Positions 52,763-61,631 of a stretch of DNA of 64,000 nt are shown piece after piece. The stretch covers positions 372,001 through 436,000 of the forward strand of contig NZ_PKFN01000008.1 of assembly GCF_002933395.1 (NCBI RefSeq), in the 5' to 3' direction. Position 1 is the stretch's first letter. Each line of letters begins with the position of its first letter. Both the position numbers and the translations under genes were made by a program. The DNA is from Yoonia maritima. GTDB taxonomy: Bacteria > Pseudomonadota > Alphaproteobacteria > Rhodobacterales > Rhodobacteraceae. Under the pieces are notes generated by a model that ran no database searches, was not told where the DNA came from, and saw only the letters and a program-made list of their open reading frames with translations.

Positions 52763-53560
52763 ATGAAACGTCTTCTTGCTGCATCTTTGTTTACGGTCTT
52801 GGCGCAGACCGCCATTGCCCAAGACAACGCCCTGATCGAAAGCGAAAGTTGGAATGAACTGCGCTTTGATTTCGTCGGGGACACCACATTGCATGACGGT
52901 GCCGCATTGTTCACGGTTGAGACACCGTATCGCGCGCATGATGCTGCCACGGTTCCCATTGTTATGTCGCAATCGGCGGATGCGACGCCGATCCACGGCG
53001 CACTGGTGATCATCGACGAAAACCCTGCCCCGTTGGCCGCAGATTTAACATTCAGCGAAGCCATGTGGCCGCTAGATTTTGAACTTCGGGTCAGAGTAAA
53101 CCAATATTCGAACATCCGCGTCATCGCGGAAACCGACGATGGGCTATTTATGAACGGTGGATATGTCAAAGCATCCGGTGGCTGTTCTGCCCCCGCATCG
53201 CGTGATCCCGAAGTTGCCTTAGCGTCGATGGGGCAAATGCGGCTGCGTAGTTTTGACGACACGCCGCGCATGTCAGGGCAACGGCGCGAAGCCCAGGTCA
53301 TGATCCGACACCCAAACTACTCCGGCCTTCAACGCGACCAAATAACCCAGCTGTTCGTCAGCGCGCACTTCATCGACCTGATCGAAGTTTTCCAAGGCGA
53401 CGAAGTATTATTCACGCTTGAGGGTGGGATATCAGTTAGTGAAAATCCGGTTTTTCGGTTCGGCTACCGTGACAATGGCACGCCGACAATCCGCATTCGA
53501 GCGCGTGACACCGAAGGCAACATTTTCGAACAGGTTCTCGCAAAAAACGAAGGCGCCTAA
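52763..53560 (+). CDS. Quinoprotein-associated SoxYZ-like carrier, 265 aa
   Basis: Secreted (MKRLLAASLFTVLAQTAIAQ) fusion of a SoxY-like and a SoxZ-like domain. The SoxY-type swinging-arm cysteine is seen in VKASGGCSAPA, here internal and not at the C-terminus. The SoxZ-like part includes AQVMIRHPNYSGLQRDQITQ and ENPVFRFGYRD. It has a GAGGAGAG ribosome-binding site. Together with the divergent metallohydrolase it forms the conserved carrier-hydrolase pair found near PQQ dehydrogenases. The cargo is unknown. Confidence 0.88.
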   Translation: MKRLLAASLFTVLAQTAIAQDNALIESESWNELRFDFVGDTTLHDGAALFTVETPYRAHDAATVPIVMSQSADATPIHGALVIIDENPAPLAADLTFSEAMWPLDFELRVRVNQYSNIRVIAETDDGLFMNGGYVKASGGCSAPASRDPEVALASMGQMRLRSFDDTPRMSGQRREAQVMIRHPNYSGLQRDQITQLFVSAHFIDLIEVFQGDEVLFTLEGGISVSENPVFRFGYRDNGTPTIRIRARDTEGNIFEQVLAKNEGA

Positions 53561-53904
53561 AAACAAAGAATTTCGGCCTCGGCCTGTGCACGCCGTAAAT
53601 CGGCAACAATGGCCTGCGTCATAGAAGCCGTTCGAAATATCGCCATACGTTCCCCACCAGCTAACTGCATTGAGAGCACGGTCTCAGCCTCGACATAGCG
53701 TTCATAGGGTAGGATCGTGGCAATATGATCGATGGAGCATGCGCATTTCGCCAGTTGATCCCGCCCCTGCCCGTTCACCGCCATGCAGCCGAAAACGTAA
53801 TCTGCACGTGCAATTGTTGGGTAATCATTCAATTGATCATTGACGGATTGCGCAAAAGCCGAACTTCCCAGTAGTATCAGCGCGCTTGCAACAAGGTTTT
53901 TCAT
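53557..53904 (-). CDS. Small secreted cysteine-containing protein, 115 aa
   Basis: The signal peptide (MKNLVASALILLGSSAFAQS) is followed by about 95 residues with Cys in VFGCMAVNG, in CACSIDHIATILPYERYVEA, and a C-terminal EAEILCF. Four cysteines in a small periplasmic protein suggest two disulfides. I do not know the family by name. It overlaps the upstream secreted-protein gene by 4 nt and is convergent with the SoxYZ-like gene, also by 4 nt. Confidence 0.75.
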   Translation of the reverse strand: MKNLVASALILLGSSAFAQSVNDQLNDYPTIARADYVFGCMAVNGQGRDQLAKCACSIDHIATILPYERYVEAETVLSMQLAGGERMAIFRTASMTQAIVADLRRAQAEAEILCF

Positions 53905-54536
53905 TCCGCCACCTCGGGCATCAAATTCAGGGTGTTGCTGTAGCCGTCACCGCCACTGGCATCCGATGCAACAGCCGACAGCGATACATACCAACCCGGC
54001 ACCGCGTCGGACATGACAAAGGTCATTTCTAGGTTGCCGTAAACGCCCATGCGTTCGCGGTTTTCATCGTTTTCAAACGGACGGAATGTGATTTGCTTAA
54101 CCGATACTTCACCGTCCCCCAAAGGGATCATAGCGTCGTCAATCGGCGCAGGGGTGATCAGCGCTTCTTTGATACGGTTGCGAATGTAAAATGGGCTTCC
54201 GCCAGCTTCGTGGGCGACATCACGTAGCACTGTTTCAACAAAATACATAATAATTGGATTCCCAACAGTCGCAGGAAACTGTCCCAGATTACGATGCTGA
54301 TCTCCTTGCAAAAACCGAAGCACAGCCATGTCATCAGGTGCAAAGCTAAGCACCACGTCACCCGAATGTCGTTGTCCATATTCAGGGTTGCTTGCGACAA
54401 TGGTTTCGCGGTCATAACGCAAATCGTGATGAACCCCAGTCAAGGTACCCTGCTTAAAGATCAAATCATAGATTTCTTCTGCGTGAACCGGCGTCGCAAG
54501 AAGCAACACCATAAGTACGTATCTTAACAACTTCAT
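53901..54536 (-). CDS. Secreted hypothetical protein in the C1 island, 211 aa
   Basis: Signal peptide MKLLRYVLMVLLLATPVHAE. The mature protein has LTGVHHDLRYDRETIVASNP, FPATVGNPIIMYFVETVLRD and a C-terminal beta-rich part (VYGNLEMTFVMSDAVPGWYV). No cysteines. I do not recognise it. It lies between the sensor kinase gene and the small Cys protein, all on the reverse strand, and is probably part of the same regulon. Confidence 0.75.
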   Translation of the reverse strand: MKLLRYVLMVLLLATPVHAEEIYDLIFKQGTLTGVHHDLRYDRETIVASNPEYGQRHSGDVVLSFAPDDMAVLRFLQGDQHRNLGQFPATVGNPIIMYFVETVLRDVAHEAGGSPFYIRNRIKEALITPAPIDDAMIPLGDGEVSVKQITFRPFENDENRERMGVYGNLEMTFVMSDAVPGWYVSLSAVASDASGGDGYSNTLNLMPEVAE

Positions 54537-54581
54537 TCACCCCTTTTCGCTATCAGTAGAGTATTCAATTATTGCACTACG

Positions 54582-56840
54582 TCATTGCAGACTTTGGTCG
54601 TATCCTTCGCTGCGCACGCGTGGCACCTGCCGGGTTTTCCAATCTATCAGCGATCGCAATCGTGACAGGTTCACCGGCTTCGTCAGCACTGATATTCGCA
54701 GCTGGGCGCACAGGTCCTTGATGGATGTTTCTTGATTGGCGGTGATAATTATTGCGGGCAGTCCGGCACCAGCTTGCTGACGTAGTGCGATAATGCTTTC
54801 GATGCCAGTATCGCCGTGATCCAATTGATAATCGGCCAAAATCACGTCTGGATTCATCCCCAACTCTGCCACCATTTCAACAGCTTGCTCCGTAGAGGTA
54901 CACGCAAGAACGCTTGCGCCCCAACTCTCTAGTCGTCGTGACATTGCAAACAGCACACCAGGGTCATTTTCAATCATCACGACAATCAAATCCAAGGATT
55001 CTGATGTTTGTGACGTGACATTCGGCGTATCTGAATGCTCGCCAACGCCTGCAGTCACCATAGGCAAGGTAATCGAAAACACCGACCCCTTGCCCGGTTG
55101 AGAGCGCACGGACACCTTGTGCCCCAAGTGCGCACAGGCACGCTGCACAATCGATAGACCTAGGCCCATACCCATACCGCTACCACCATCAACCCGCGTG
55201 AATTCTTGGAAAACCCGTTCTTGGTCGGCCTTTGTTATACCAACCCCCGTGTCCCAGACCTCGATCACAACGGAATTTCCGCGACGGCGGCACCCCAAAA
55301 GTACACGACCTGACTTTGTGTATTGGATCGCGTTATTGACCAAATTTTGAACCGATCGAGATAGATAGCGTTGGTCGCTACGCACCCATACACGGCTTGG
55401 AACCACCTCAAGGCGCAGACCTTTTTCAACAGCCAACGGCCCCATATCATTCGCGATGTTACGCATGATGCCATCAAGCGCAAAATCCGTCACCGCAAGT
55501 TTCATATCCACAGACTCAAGCCGCGAAATATCGAGCAACGCGTGAAGCAACGATTCCATAGATTGGAATGAATGATCTATCCTATGGACCGTATCCCGAA
55601 CGTCATTTTCTAACGCCATATCCGATAACGATGAGATCAACAGCTTCGCTGCGTTGATGGGCTGCAACAAATCATGCGAAGCTGCCGCAAAGAACCGCGT
55701 TTTTGAACTCATCGCGGCTTCGACCTCGGCTTTTGCCTGTCGTAGATCCTCTTCGATGCTTTCTAGCGCCGTATATTGCCCGCGCAATTCTTTGTTCAAA
55801 TCAGTCAGCTCTTGCGTGCGCTCTTGGACCCTATTTTCCAACTGTTCTGTCGTCTGAGACTGCACAGTGACATCCATCACGTTCACGATGCAGCCACCGT
55901 CAGGTAGCGGGTTCACCACGAATTCTAGAACAGTATGGTTTTTCTGGCGCCGGCGTAGATGCAGGCTTTCTTTGCGGCGTAGATACCGCAGCAAAGTTGC
56001 AAAGTTATCGTGCCGCAAGTCGCCCATGATTGAATGCGCGCTCAGATGCTCAACAATTTGAGCATACGAAGTCCCAACACAGGCTAGGCGACCGGGCAAA
56101 GAAAGCAAGCTCGTAAAACGTGCATTTCCAAACAACATCGTGCCATCGGACGAAAACGTACACACACCTTGCGGCATGTTATCAAATGCCGCGCTTAAAA
56201 AATGTTCTTGCGCGTCGATAAGTTGATTTTTTTCCAACCGATTGGACCGCACGACCGACGTGATTTCGGTTTGGAAAACAACAATATTATTGTGGCTCGT
56301 TTGCCGGTAATTAATCACGAACCAACGATCATTCTTGATTTCAAACACAAATGGGGCGGGCGCTTCGTTCGCTTGAGCCGCATTACCGGCAAGTTTCTCG
56401 GCGTCACTATCGCGGGCGATGTAGGTGCTTTTTGTTAGACTGTCGAAATATGTCTCTAACGATAGCCCCGGACCGATAACATCGTGAACATCCGGAATTA
56501 GCTTTTTGAAATAGTCGTTGTAAACACGCAAACGACCACCCGTGAATAACGCAAAGCCCCCTTCCATCGACTCTAACGCGTCGGTCAGGCTTTGTTCGGT
56601 TTGGTTACGCGCTTCTTCTGATGTTTCCAGCTCTGTACTAGTTTGGCCAAGCGTGTTTAGCGCTGCCTCTAGATCGCGTGTTTTCTCTGATACTTTGCTT
56701 TGCAGAGTGATCGCCGACTGAAACAACGAATATGCCGAACGGCCTAGTTCATGCCGTTGGTTGGCACGCTGGACAAGCGCTTTGATGATCTTGTCTTGTT
56801 GCGCGACTTGAACATCAAGTGGGAGATCACGATCAATCAT
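54582..56840 (-). CDS. PAS hybrid histidine kinase / response regulator (FlhS-like), 752 aa
   Basis: Cytoplasmic sensor with no membrane segments. An N-terminal coiled coil is followed by two PAS-like regions, a second coiled coil, the kinase H-box FFAAASHDLLQPINAAKLLI, an ATPase domain (NLVNNAIQYTKSG, WDTGVGITK, GMGMGLGLSIVQRA), and a C-terminal receiver (VMIENDPGVLFAMSRR, phospho-Asp in DVILADYQLDHG). The H-box type matches kinases that control alcohol/formaldehyde oxidation (FlhS, ErcS'). It overlaps the FIST gene by 4 nt. Control of the C1 genes is the likely role. Confidence 0.85.
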   Translation of the reverse strand: MIDRDLPLDVQVAQQDKIIKALVQRANQRHELGRSAYSLFQSAITLQSKVSEKTRDLEAALNTLGQTSTELETSEEARNQTEQSLTDALESMEGGFALFTGGRLRVYNDYFKKLIPDVHDVIGPGLSLETYFDSLTKSTYIARDSDAEKLAGNAAQANEAPAPFVFEIKNDRWFVINYRQTSHNNIVVFQTEITSVVRSNRLEKNQLIDAQEHFLSAAFDNMPQGVCTFSSDGTMLFGNARFTSLLSLPGRLACVGTSYAQIVEHLSAHSIMGDLRHDNFATLLRYLRRKESLHLRRRQKNHTVLEFVVNPLPDGGCIVNVMDVTVQSQTTEQLENRVQERTQELTDLNKELRGQYTALESIEEDLRQAKAEVEAAMSSKTRFFAAASHDLLQPINAAKLLISSLSDMALENDVRDTVHRIDHSFQSMESLLHALLDISRLESVDMKLAVTDFALDGIMRNIANDMGPLAVEKGLRLEVVPSRVWVRSDQRYLSRSVQNLVNNAIQYTKSGRVLLGCRRRGNSVVIEVWDTGVGITKADQERVFQEFTRVDGGSGMGMGLGLSIVQRACAHLGHKVSVRSQPGKGSVFSITLPMVTAGVGEHSDTPNVTSQTSESLDLIVVMIENDPGVLFAMSRRLESWGASVLACTSTEQAVEMVAELGMNPDVILADYQLDHGDTGIESIIALRQQAGAGLPAIIITANQETSIKDLCAQLRISVLTKPVNLSRLRSLIDWKTRQVPRVRSEGYDQSLQ

Positions 56841-58003
56841 AAATCCATCTTGAGACTAGACGAAAAGAACGCAATGCCGACAAAGGTCTGATTCATGTGA
56901 ACGCCGCCATGCTGTTCACCGTAGGTGTTAAACCCCAACACGCGCCTGTCGCGCAGCACCTGTGATGCTTCGCCACTTAGCTGTTTTTGTTCAATTTCAA
57001 GCCGTCTTAGCACACAATCAAAACCCAAAATGAAATGCGGCGCTTCCCCGCGTGGCCCGGTAACAGCAAGTTCTGCATCCATCGTTTTGATGATTTCTTT
57101 CCCACGAGCGAGAGTCAGTACAAGGCCGTTTTCGATGGCAGACAGAAACGTCAAAGCACCATCATCAAGCACCTCTTGGATTGCGCGAACATGCCAGTTA
57201 TCCAAATTGCGCACCAACACCGGATTTTCTGCAAAAACCCGTGGCGATAGATCAGCAACATCATAGCCGATCAAACGCGCATATTCGTCCGCCGCAACTG
57301 CGCCGTTAATTTCCGTCACGATCCTATCGTCAGGGCGCGCTTGCGTGACAACCAACTGGCGTTCTGTCGGCATAAAATGATCGAATTCAACGCCTTCGAA
57401 TACGAGGTCCGTTTCAACGATCAGCAAAAGTGCTGCATCTTCATGAAATGCACCACCGTGCAAAACATAGGTACCATCAAACTCGAGCCCATGCCCCGCA
57501 GACCCCCCAAAGACCGGAATATCACCTAGACCTGCATCCAATGCAGCGACCAAAACGTCTTCTTGCTTAGACAGCCCATCTGCAATCGTAATTGCGAACC
57601 TGCGCCAACCGGCTGTAGTTTGGAAACGCTGGGCAAGCGTTTGCGCTGCTAATGCGGTTTGCTCAATAGAAACCGGCTTGAGCGGGCTAAACAGCTTGGA
57701 TGAACATCTGAAATGATCACGTGGAAACGACACAAGCATTAACGCATTATCCGCATAACCTTGCGGTGTAATTTGCCCACCAGTGGTGCATCCAAATGCC
57801 AAGGTTTGCGGCAGATACTGCGCAAGACCGGCGGCAACTTTGCTTGTGTCCAAGCATTCAGGAACAAAGACCAAAACAAAGCAAATGCCCTCATCCGGCA
57901 ATTGCGCCGCTGCTTCTGATACGGCGATATCAGGATCGGCAGACATAGAAACGCCCACCGACACAATGCTTGCGCCAGTAAAGTCACCATCAACCATATT
58001 CAT
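56837..58003 (-). CDS. FIST-domain sensory protein, 388 aa
   Basis: FIST N and FIST C domains, thought to bind small ligands, with LAQYLPQTLAFGCTTGGQIT and GDIPVFGGSAGHGLEFDG in the N-part and VLRDRRVLGFNTYGEQHGGV in the C-part. It is soluble, has no signal peptide, and sits between the response regulator gene and the hybrid kinase gene. It probably supplies the sensory input to that kinase. Confidence 0.9.
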   Translation of the reverse strand: MNMVDGDFTGASIVSVGVSMSADPDIAVSEAAAQLPDEGICFVLVFVPECLDTSKVAAGLAQYLPQTLAFGCTTGGQITPQGYADNALMLVSFPRDHFRCSSKLFSPLKPVSIEQTALAAQTLAQRFQTTAGWRRFAITIADGLSKQEDVLVAALDAGLGDIPVFGGSAGHGLEFDGTYVLHGGAFHEDAALLLIVETDLVFEGVEFDHFMPTERQLVVTQARPDDRIVTEINGAVAADEYARLIGYDVADLSPRVFAENPVLVRNLDNWHVRAIQEVLDDGALTFLSAIENGLVLTLARGKEIIKTMDAELAVTGPRGEAPHFILGFDCVLRRLEIEQKQLSGEASQVLRDRRVLGFNTYGEQHGGVHMNQTFVGIAFFSSSLKMDL

Positions 58004-58010
58004 AATTAAA

Positions 58011-58736
58011 CTAGCTTAACTGCGCACGCGCGTTTGTATCTGACAACGACTGCGGACGATTTAACGTTGCACTGTTTACCAAAACAGCGGCTTGGGTCCT
58101 GTTGCTTACGCCCAACCGACGCAGCAACGCTGTGATATGTGCCTTGACCGTGCCTTCGGCGACCGAAAGTTCGTAAGCGATCACTTTGTTTGGCTTGCCC
58201 GCTGAAATAAGCTCCATAATCCGGCGCTGCTGTGGGGTAAGGCGGGCAATGCGCTTTGACGCTTCTTGCACACTAACCGGGTCCTGCGCGGTCTGTCTTG
58301 GCTTTGGACAATAGCAAGGTGGTAGATACCGCGATCCTTCCTGGACCTGCGCAAGCGCATCCCCGATCACGGTACGCGGCGCGTCTTTTGGTACAAAGCC
58401 CATCGCCCCTGCATCCATCGCGGCCTGAATTGTATCATCTGACGAATCAGCCGAAATGACGACGATTGGCATATCTTGGCAATGTTCCTTAAGTTGGAAA
58501 AAGCCGCTTAACCCTGTCGCATCTGGCAACCCCAAATCAAGTAAAACCAAATCTGGCGTCGGCCCTGTACCCAGTGCTTTCATCGCTCCCTCCAACGAAT
58601 TCACCGAATTGACCTGCTTAATTTTAAAGGCGGATGACAGCGATGCTGCCATGGCGTCACAATACAGCGGATGATCATCCACCACGAGTATATGGCTGGC
58701 AGAGAAATGCTTCTCTGCACTCGCAAAATTAGACAT
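58011..58736 (-). CDS. LuxR-family response regulator (FlhR/ExaE-like), 241 aa
   Basis: Receiver domain (HILVVDDHPLYCDAMAASLS, phospho-Asp in LVLLDLGLPDATG) and C-terminal LuxR HTH (LTPQQRRIMELISAGKPNKV, then AEGTVKAHITALLRRLGVSN). A Cys-Pro linker (PPCYCPKPRQT) joins them. The ATG at 58736 has a GGGAGGA ribosome-binding site; an earlier ATG at 58781 is rejected. With the FIST protein and hybrid kinase it forms a phosphorelay likely to control xoxF/flhA, as FlhSR does in Paracoccus. Confidence 0.88.
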   Translation of the reverse strand: MSNFASAEKHFSASHILVVDDHPLYCDAMAASLSSAFKIKQVNSVNSLEGAMKALGTGPTPDLVLLDLGLPDATGLSGFFQLKEHCQDMPIVVISADSSDDTIQAAMDAGAMGFVPKDAPRTVIGDALAQVQEGSRYLPPCYCPKPRQTAQDPVSVQEASKRIARLTPQQRRIMELISAGKPNKVIAYELSVAEGTVKAHITALLRRLGVSNRTQAAVLVNSATLNRPQSLSDTNARAQLS

Positions 58737-58810
58737 TTTAGTTCCTCCCAGCAAAAGCGTAGCGGAACATCTGGTTTCCACAAAGCACCTTTTGGGCGAG
58801 TCGGCATATT

Positions 58811-60028
58811 TCAGTGCACATTCGTGTGCAAACCACCTGTCAAAAATGTTTGTCGCAGGCGAAATACAAATTTTTCAGGTATATTTGGATCAAACGACCG
58901 TCCAAAGAGATGACTGTCCAGTTCTGACAGCAACTCTGAGCGCTCTATTGAGTATCCGTATAGTTGATCAAGCGCATGGGCGGAGGCTCTAACCCCCGCA
59001 ATATCATGACGCCATATTGCCCAGCGAAGTTGTCGTTGAAGCTGCCAGCTGCGTAGTCTTTGGCGAAGGTAATAACGTGAAAGCGTCTCACCTCGCGTTA
59101 CAGCCAACACCCCGGAAAGAAATGCAATAATACCACAGATAGGCAAGACAAGCGGATGACTCCGGCTTGCTTCAACGGGTGCACGCTGATCCGAAACCGG
59201 TGCACCGATCACATCCCCAAAGGCAACACGTTGCGGCGAAATCGAAACCTCGCGCATTTCGCGTGCGACCGTATCGAAATAGCTAAACCTAATCGGTTCA
59301 AGGATCGCGGAATGACCATTCGTCGGGGTTACTGTCCAACGCCAAAACGCAATCGCTTCTGGTCCGCGCGAGGTCAGATCAACCAGTCGCTTTTCGGGAT
59401 GCGCAAAGATAAGGGCCGAAGGCGACGTCAGTTCCGGCATCGGCGGAATCATATCGGGGCTCGCGCCCAGCGCAGATATACGGATCACGCGCAGCACACC
59501 TTCGCCTTCGGATAGTTGATCAGGTGCATTTGACCAGTCGTCGGAGACACGCAAACCCCGAACAGGAAACCACCATTCATCATTCTGCGGCTCTGGTGCG
59601 ACGTCTATCGTGACCGGCTCTGACGTGATCGTATGTTCGAACCATTTGTTGTTTTCATCTAACAACGTCAGATGGTGCTTGAACGGCCCGATTTCCAATG
59701 TCCCGGTCTCATCAGGAAAAACGGCCATCCGTCGCCGCATGTTCCTGGCCGGGCGACCATCCAGCATGCTTACGAACCAGTGGTCCTGCCCCAACTGCAT
59801 CCAATTAAAACCATCGAAATCCGGCTGTTCCAAACTTTCTAATGTAATGTGGCGTTTATAGATGCCGTGGATCGTTATCAGCACCATTTCTTGGCGCATC
59901 AATGGATCGGGTAACGGTTCGACCGTCACTGACAGCGTAAGATCGTTAGGGTCAACCGTCGAGGTTTGCGCCCAAACGGGCACCGCCCACCATGCTGCCA
60001 GCAAGATCGCATAGAATGCTCTTACCAT
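58811..60028 (-). CDS. BatD-like membrane-anchored protein, 405 aa
   Basis: Signal peptide (MVRAFYAILLAAWWAVPVWA), then an Ig-like beta-rich periplasmic region (LTLSVTVEPLPDPLMRQEMV, FDGFNWMQLGQDHWF) and one C-terminal membrane helix (LVLPICGIIAFLSGVLAVTR) with a cytoplasmic tail. This matches BatD layout. It is the last gene of the MoxR-Bat operon, overlapping the TPR gene by 7 nt. In methylotrophs the related mxa genes help insert metal into methanol dehydrogenase. Confidence 0.75.
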   Translation of the reverse strand: MVRAFYAILLAAWWAVPVWAQTSTVDPNDLTLSVTVEPLPDPLMRQEMVLITIHGIYKRHITLESLEQPDFDGFNWMQLGQDHWFVSMLDGRPARNMRRRMAVFPDETGTLEIGPFKHHLTLLDENNKWFEHTITSEPVTIDVAPEPQNDEWWFPVRGLRVSDDWSNAPDQLSEGEGVLRVIRISALGASPDMIPPMPELTSPSALIFAHPEKRLVDLTSRGPEAIAFWRWTVTPTNGHSAILEPIRFSYFDTVAREMREVSISPQRVAFGDVIGAPVSDQRAPVEASRSHPLVLPICGIIAFLSGVLAVTRGETLSRYYLRQRLRSWQLQRQLRWAIWRHDIAGVRASAHALDQLYGYSIERSELLSELDSHLFGRSFDPNIPEKFVFRLRQTFLTGGLHTNVH

Positions 60029-60705
60029 TCGGTGCCCTCCTGCTCTTGGCCAGTTCCAGCATCGCGACGCGCCTTGTGTTCGTGGTAAATACGTTCTGCC
60101 AAAAATGCGCCGGGTACGTCCTTTAACGTGGTAAGCCAGCGGGCATTCGCGGTGATGGATTGCGCATCAAAGACCTGTCGCACCCGCTGTTCACCACGGC
60201 TCACAATCTCAGCAAGGGCTGGCGTCGCGGATGTATTAGTAACCTCATCCCCCGTTCCAGAGGCACGCGCATCACCCCGCGCAATTGGCGCGTCTGTGGT
60301 TGATCCTTCGCGATCCTCGGTCAAGAATACCCCATCTACGTCAAGCGTCGTAGATGCATAAAACGCCCGCAGCAGATCAAAATTCTGCTGCGCTTGCGGG
60401 TCTTGCCGGGTAGAAGCCGCCAGATCATAGGCTTCCAGCGCCGCCGCATATTGGCCTAACTGGGCATGGGCATTGCCAAGGTTATAGAACGCATCTGCGC
60501 CTGCTTGTTCCATGGCATCTGCCGCCCCTTGGAAATCATCTGCGCGGTAGAGCGCAACCCCCATCCAGCCCGGATCTGTAAACAAGCTCGCGGCAGTGTG
60601 TGGCATCCCGAGCGACAATGCGACCCGCCCAAATGGTGCGGCCCCACCCAACAACGCAGCAAGGGCAATGCATATAGCAGCTAGTAGAGGCAGCATCCGT
60701 TTCAT
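60022..60705 (-). CDS. TPR protein, BatC/MxaK-like, 227 aa
   Basis: N-terminal membrane anchor (MLPLLAAICIALAALLGGAA) and a tetratricopeptide pair (DAFYNLGNAHAQLGQYAAAL, EAYDLAASTRQDPQAQQNFD), then a low-complexity linker and a C-terminal helical segment. It overlaps the upstream VWA gene stop by one base and BatD by 7 nt. Position corresponds to mxaK/batC. Confidence 0.78.
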   Translation of the reverse strand: MKRMLPLLAAICIALAALLGGAAPFGRVALSLGMPHTAASLFTDPGWMGVALYRADDFQGAADAMEQAGADAFYNLGNAHAQLGQYAAALEAYDLAASTRQDPQAQQNFDLLRAFYASTTLDVDGVFLTEDREGSTTDAPIARGDARASGTGDEVTNTSATPALAEIVSRGEQRVRQVFDAQSITANARWLTTLKDVPGAFLAERIYHEHKARRDAGTGQEQEGTEW

Positions 60706-61631
60706 CAGGCGCGGCTCCTTCTGAACAGCAACAGCGCAGGAAGCAGCGCAAGAAACAGAAGATACCGTCCGATGTCAGCACGCAAAACAAGCTGAAGTTC
60801 CTGCGATTCAGTACGCGACGCTGCGGTATCGCCGACATCCTCCATGAACCGAATGAGGTCGCTTGTTTCATAGATTTGGCCACCACCGACGCTTACCAAG
60901 CCATCAAAGGTTGTCGGGCTCATCGGCGGGTTGCCAGATACGGTTGTTTTGGCCACCACCACAGACAGCCGTGCGCCCAACTCTGTGATCCGCATGGCGG
61001 CGGCAATCGCGTCGTCGCTAAGCCCCTCCCCATCCGTCATCAAAACGACATCACCAGACAGCACCGACGCATTCTGCAGCAGGTCGGCAGCGCGTTCCAA
61101 TGCAAGGTGTGGCCTGTTGCCCCGATCCGGCATCAAATTTTCGTCGATCAGCAAAATGCTTTGCGCCAACTGCCTGTGGTCGGTGGTCAATGGCGACGCC
61201 AGATAGCTATCCCCACCGTAGACAATCAGCGCTGCGGGTTTACTGCCCAAGGCACTAAGGCCCGCATGCGCCATATTTACGACCGATGGCCAGCTTTGGT
61301 CGCGCACCATTGATCCTGACACATCGATAACAAACACAACCCCATCCAAATTGCGGAAAGTTTGCGCGCCGCGTCTCTCAATGGATGGCCCGGTCAGCGC
61401 CACCGCAACAAACATCGCAATGACAAAAGGGACAGAGGCAAAAAATCGACTGCCTGCAGGTTCGATCCGCCCCATCGCAGTCATTGCGGCCAGTAGATGC
61501 GGCTGGATGCTTGCCTGCCAATCACCCGGCTGACCGGATCGGCGCAAACGCCAAATCATAAGCGTTGCGAGCACGGGAATCGCGGCGAACCAAAAGGGAC
61601 GCAGAAAGGTGATATCGGCGATAGAGCTCAT
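60705..61631 (-). CDS. VWA-domain membrane protein, BatB/MxaL-like, 308 aa
   Basis: Membrane helices at both ends (FAAIPVLATLMIWRLRR, and the C-terminal YLLFLALLPALLLFRRSRA) flank a von Willebrand A domain. Its metal-ion site reads VVFVIDVSGSMVRDQSW (D-x-S-x-S) with a second element VVLMTDGEGLSD. The ATG at 61631 overlaps the upstream stop as ATGA; a longer frame to 61694 is rejected. Confidence 0.85.
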   Translation of the reverse strand: MSSIADITFLRPFWFAAIPVLATLMIWRLRRSGQPGDWQASIQPHLLAAMTAMGRIEPAGSRFFASVPFVIAMFVAVALTGPSIERRGAQTFRNLDGVVFVIDVSGSMVRDQSWPSVVNMAHAGLSALGSKPAALIVYGGDSYLASPLTTDHRQLAQSILLIDENLMPDRGNRPHLALERAADLLQNASVLSGDVVLMTDGEGLSDDAIAAAMRITELGARLSVVVAKTTVSGNPPMSPTTFDGLVSVGGGQIYETSDLIRFMEDVGDTAASRTESQELQLVLRADIGRYLLFLALLPALLLFRRSRA

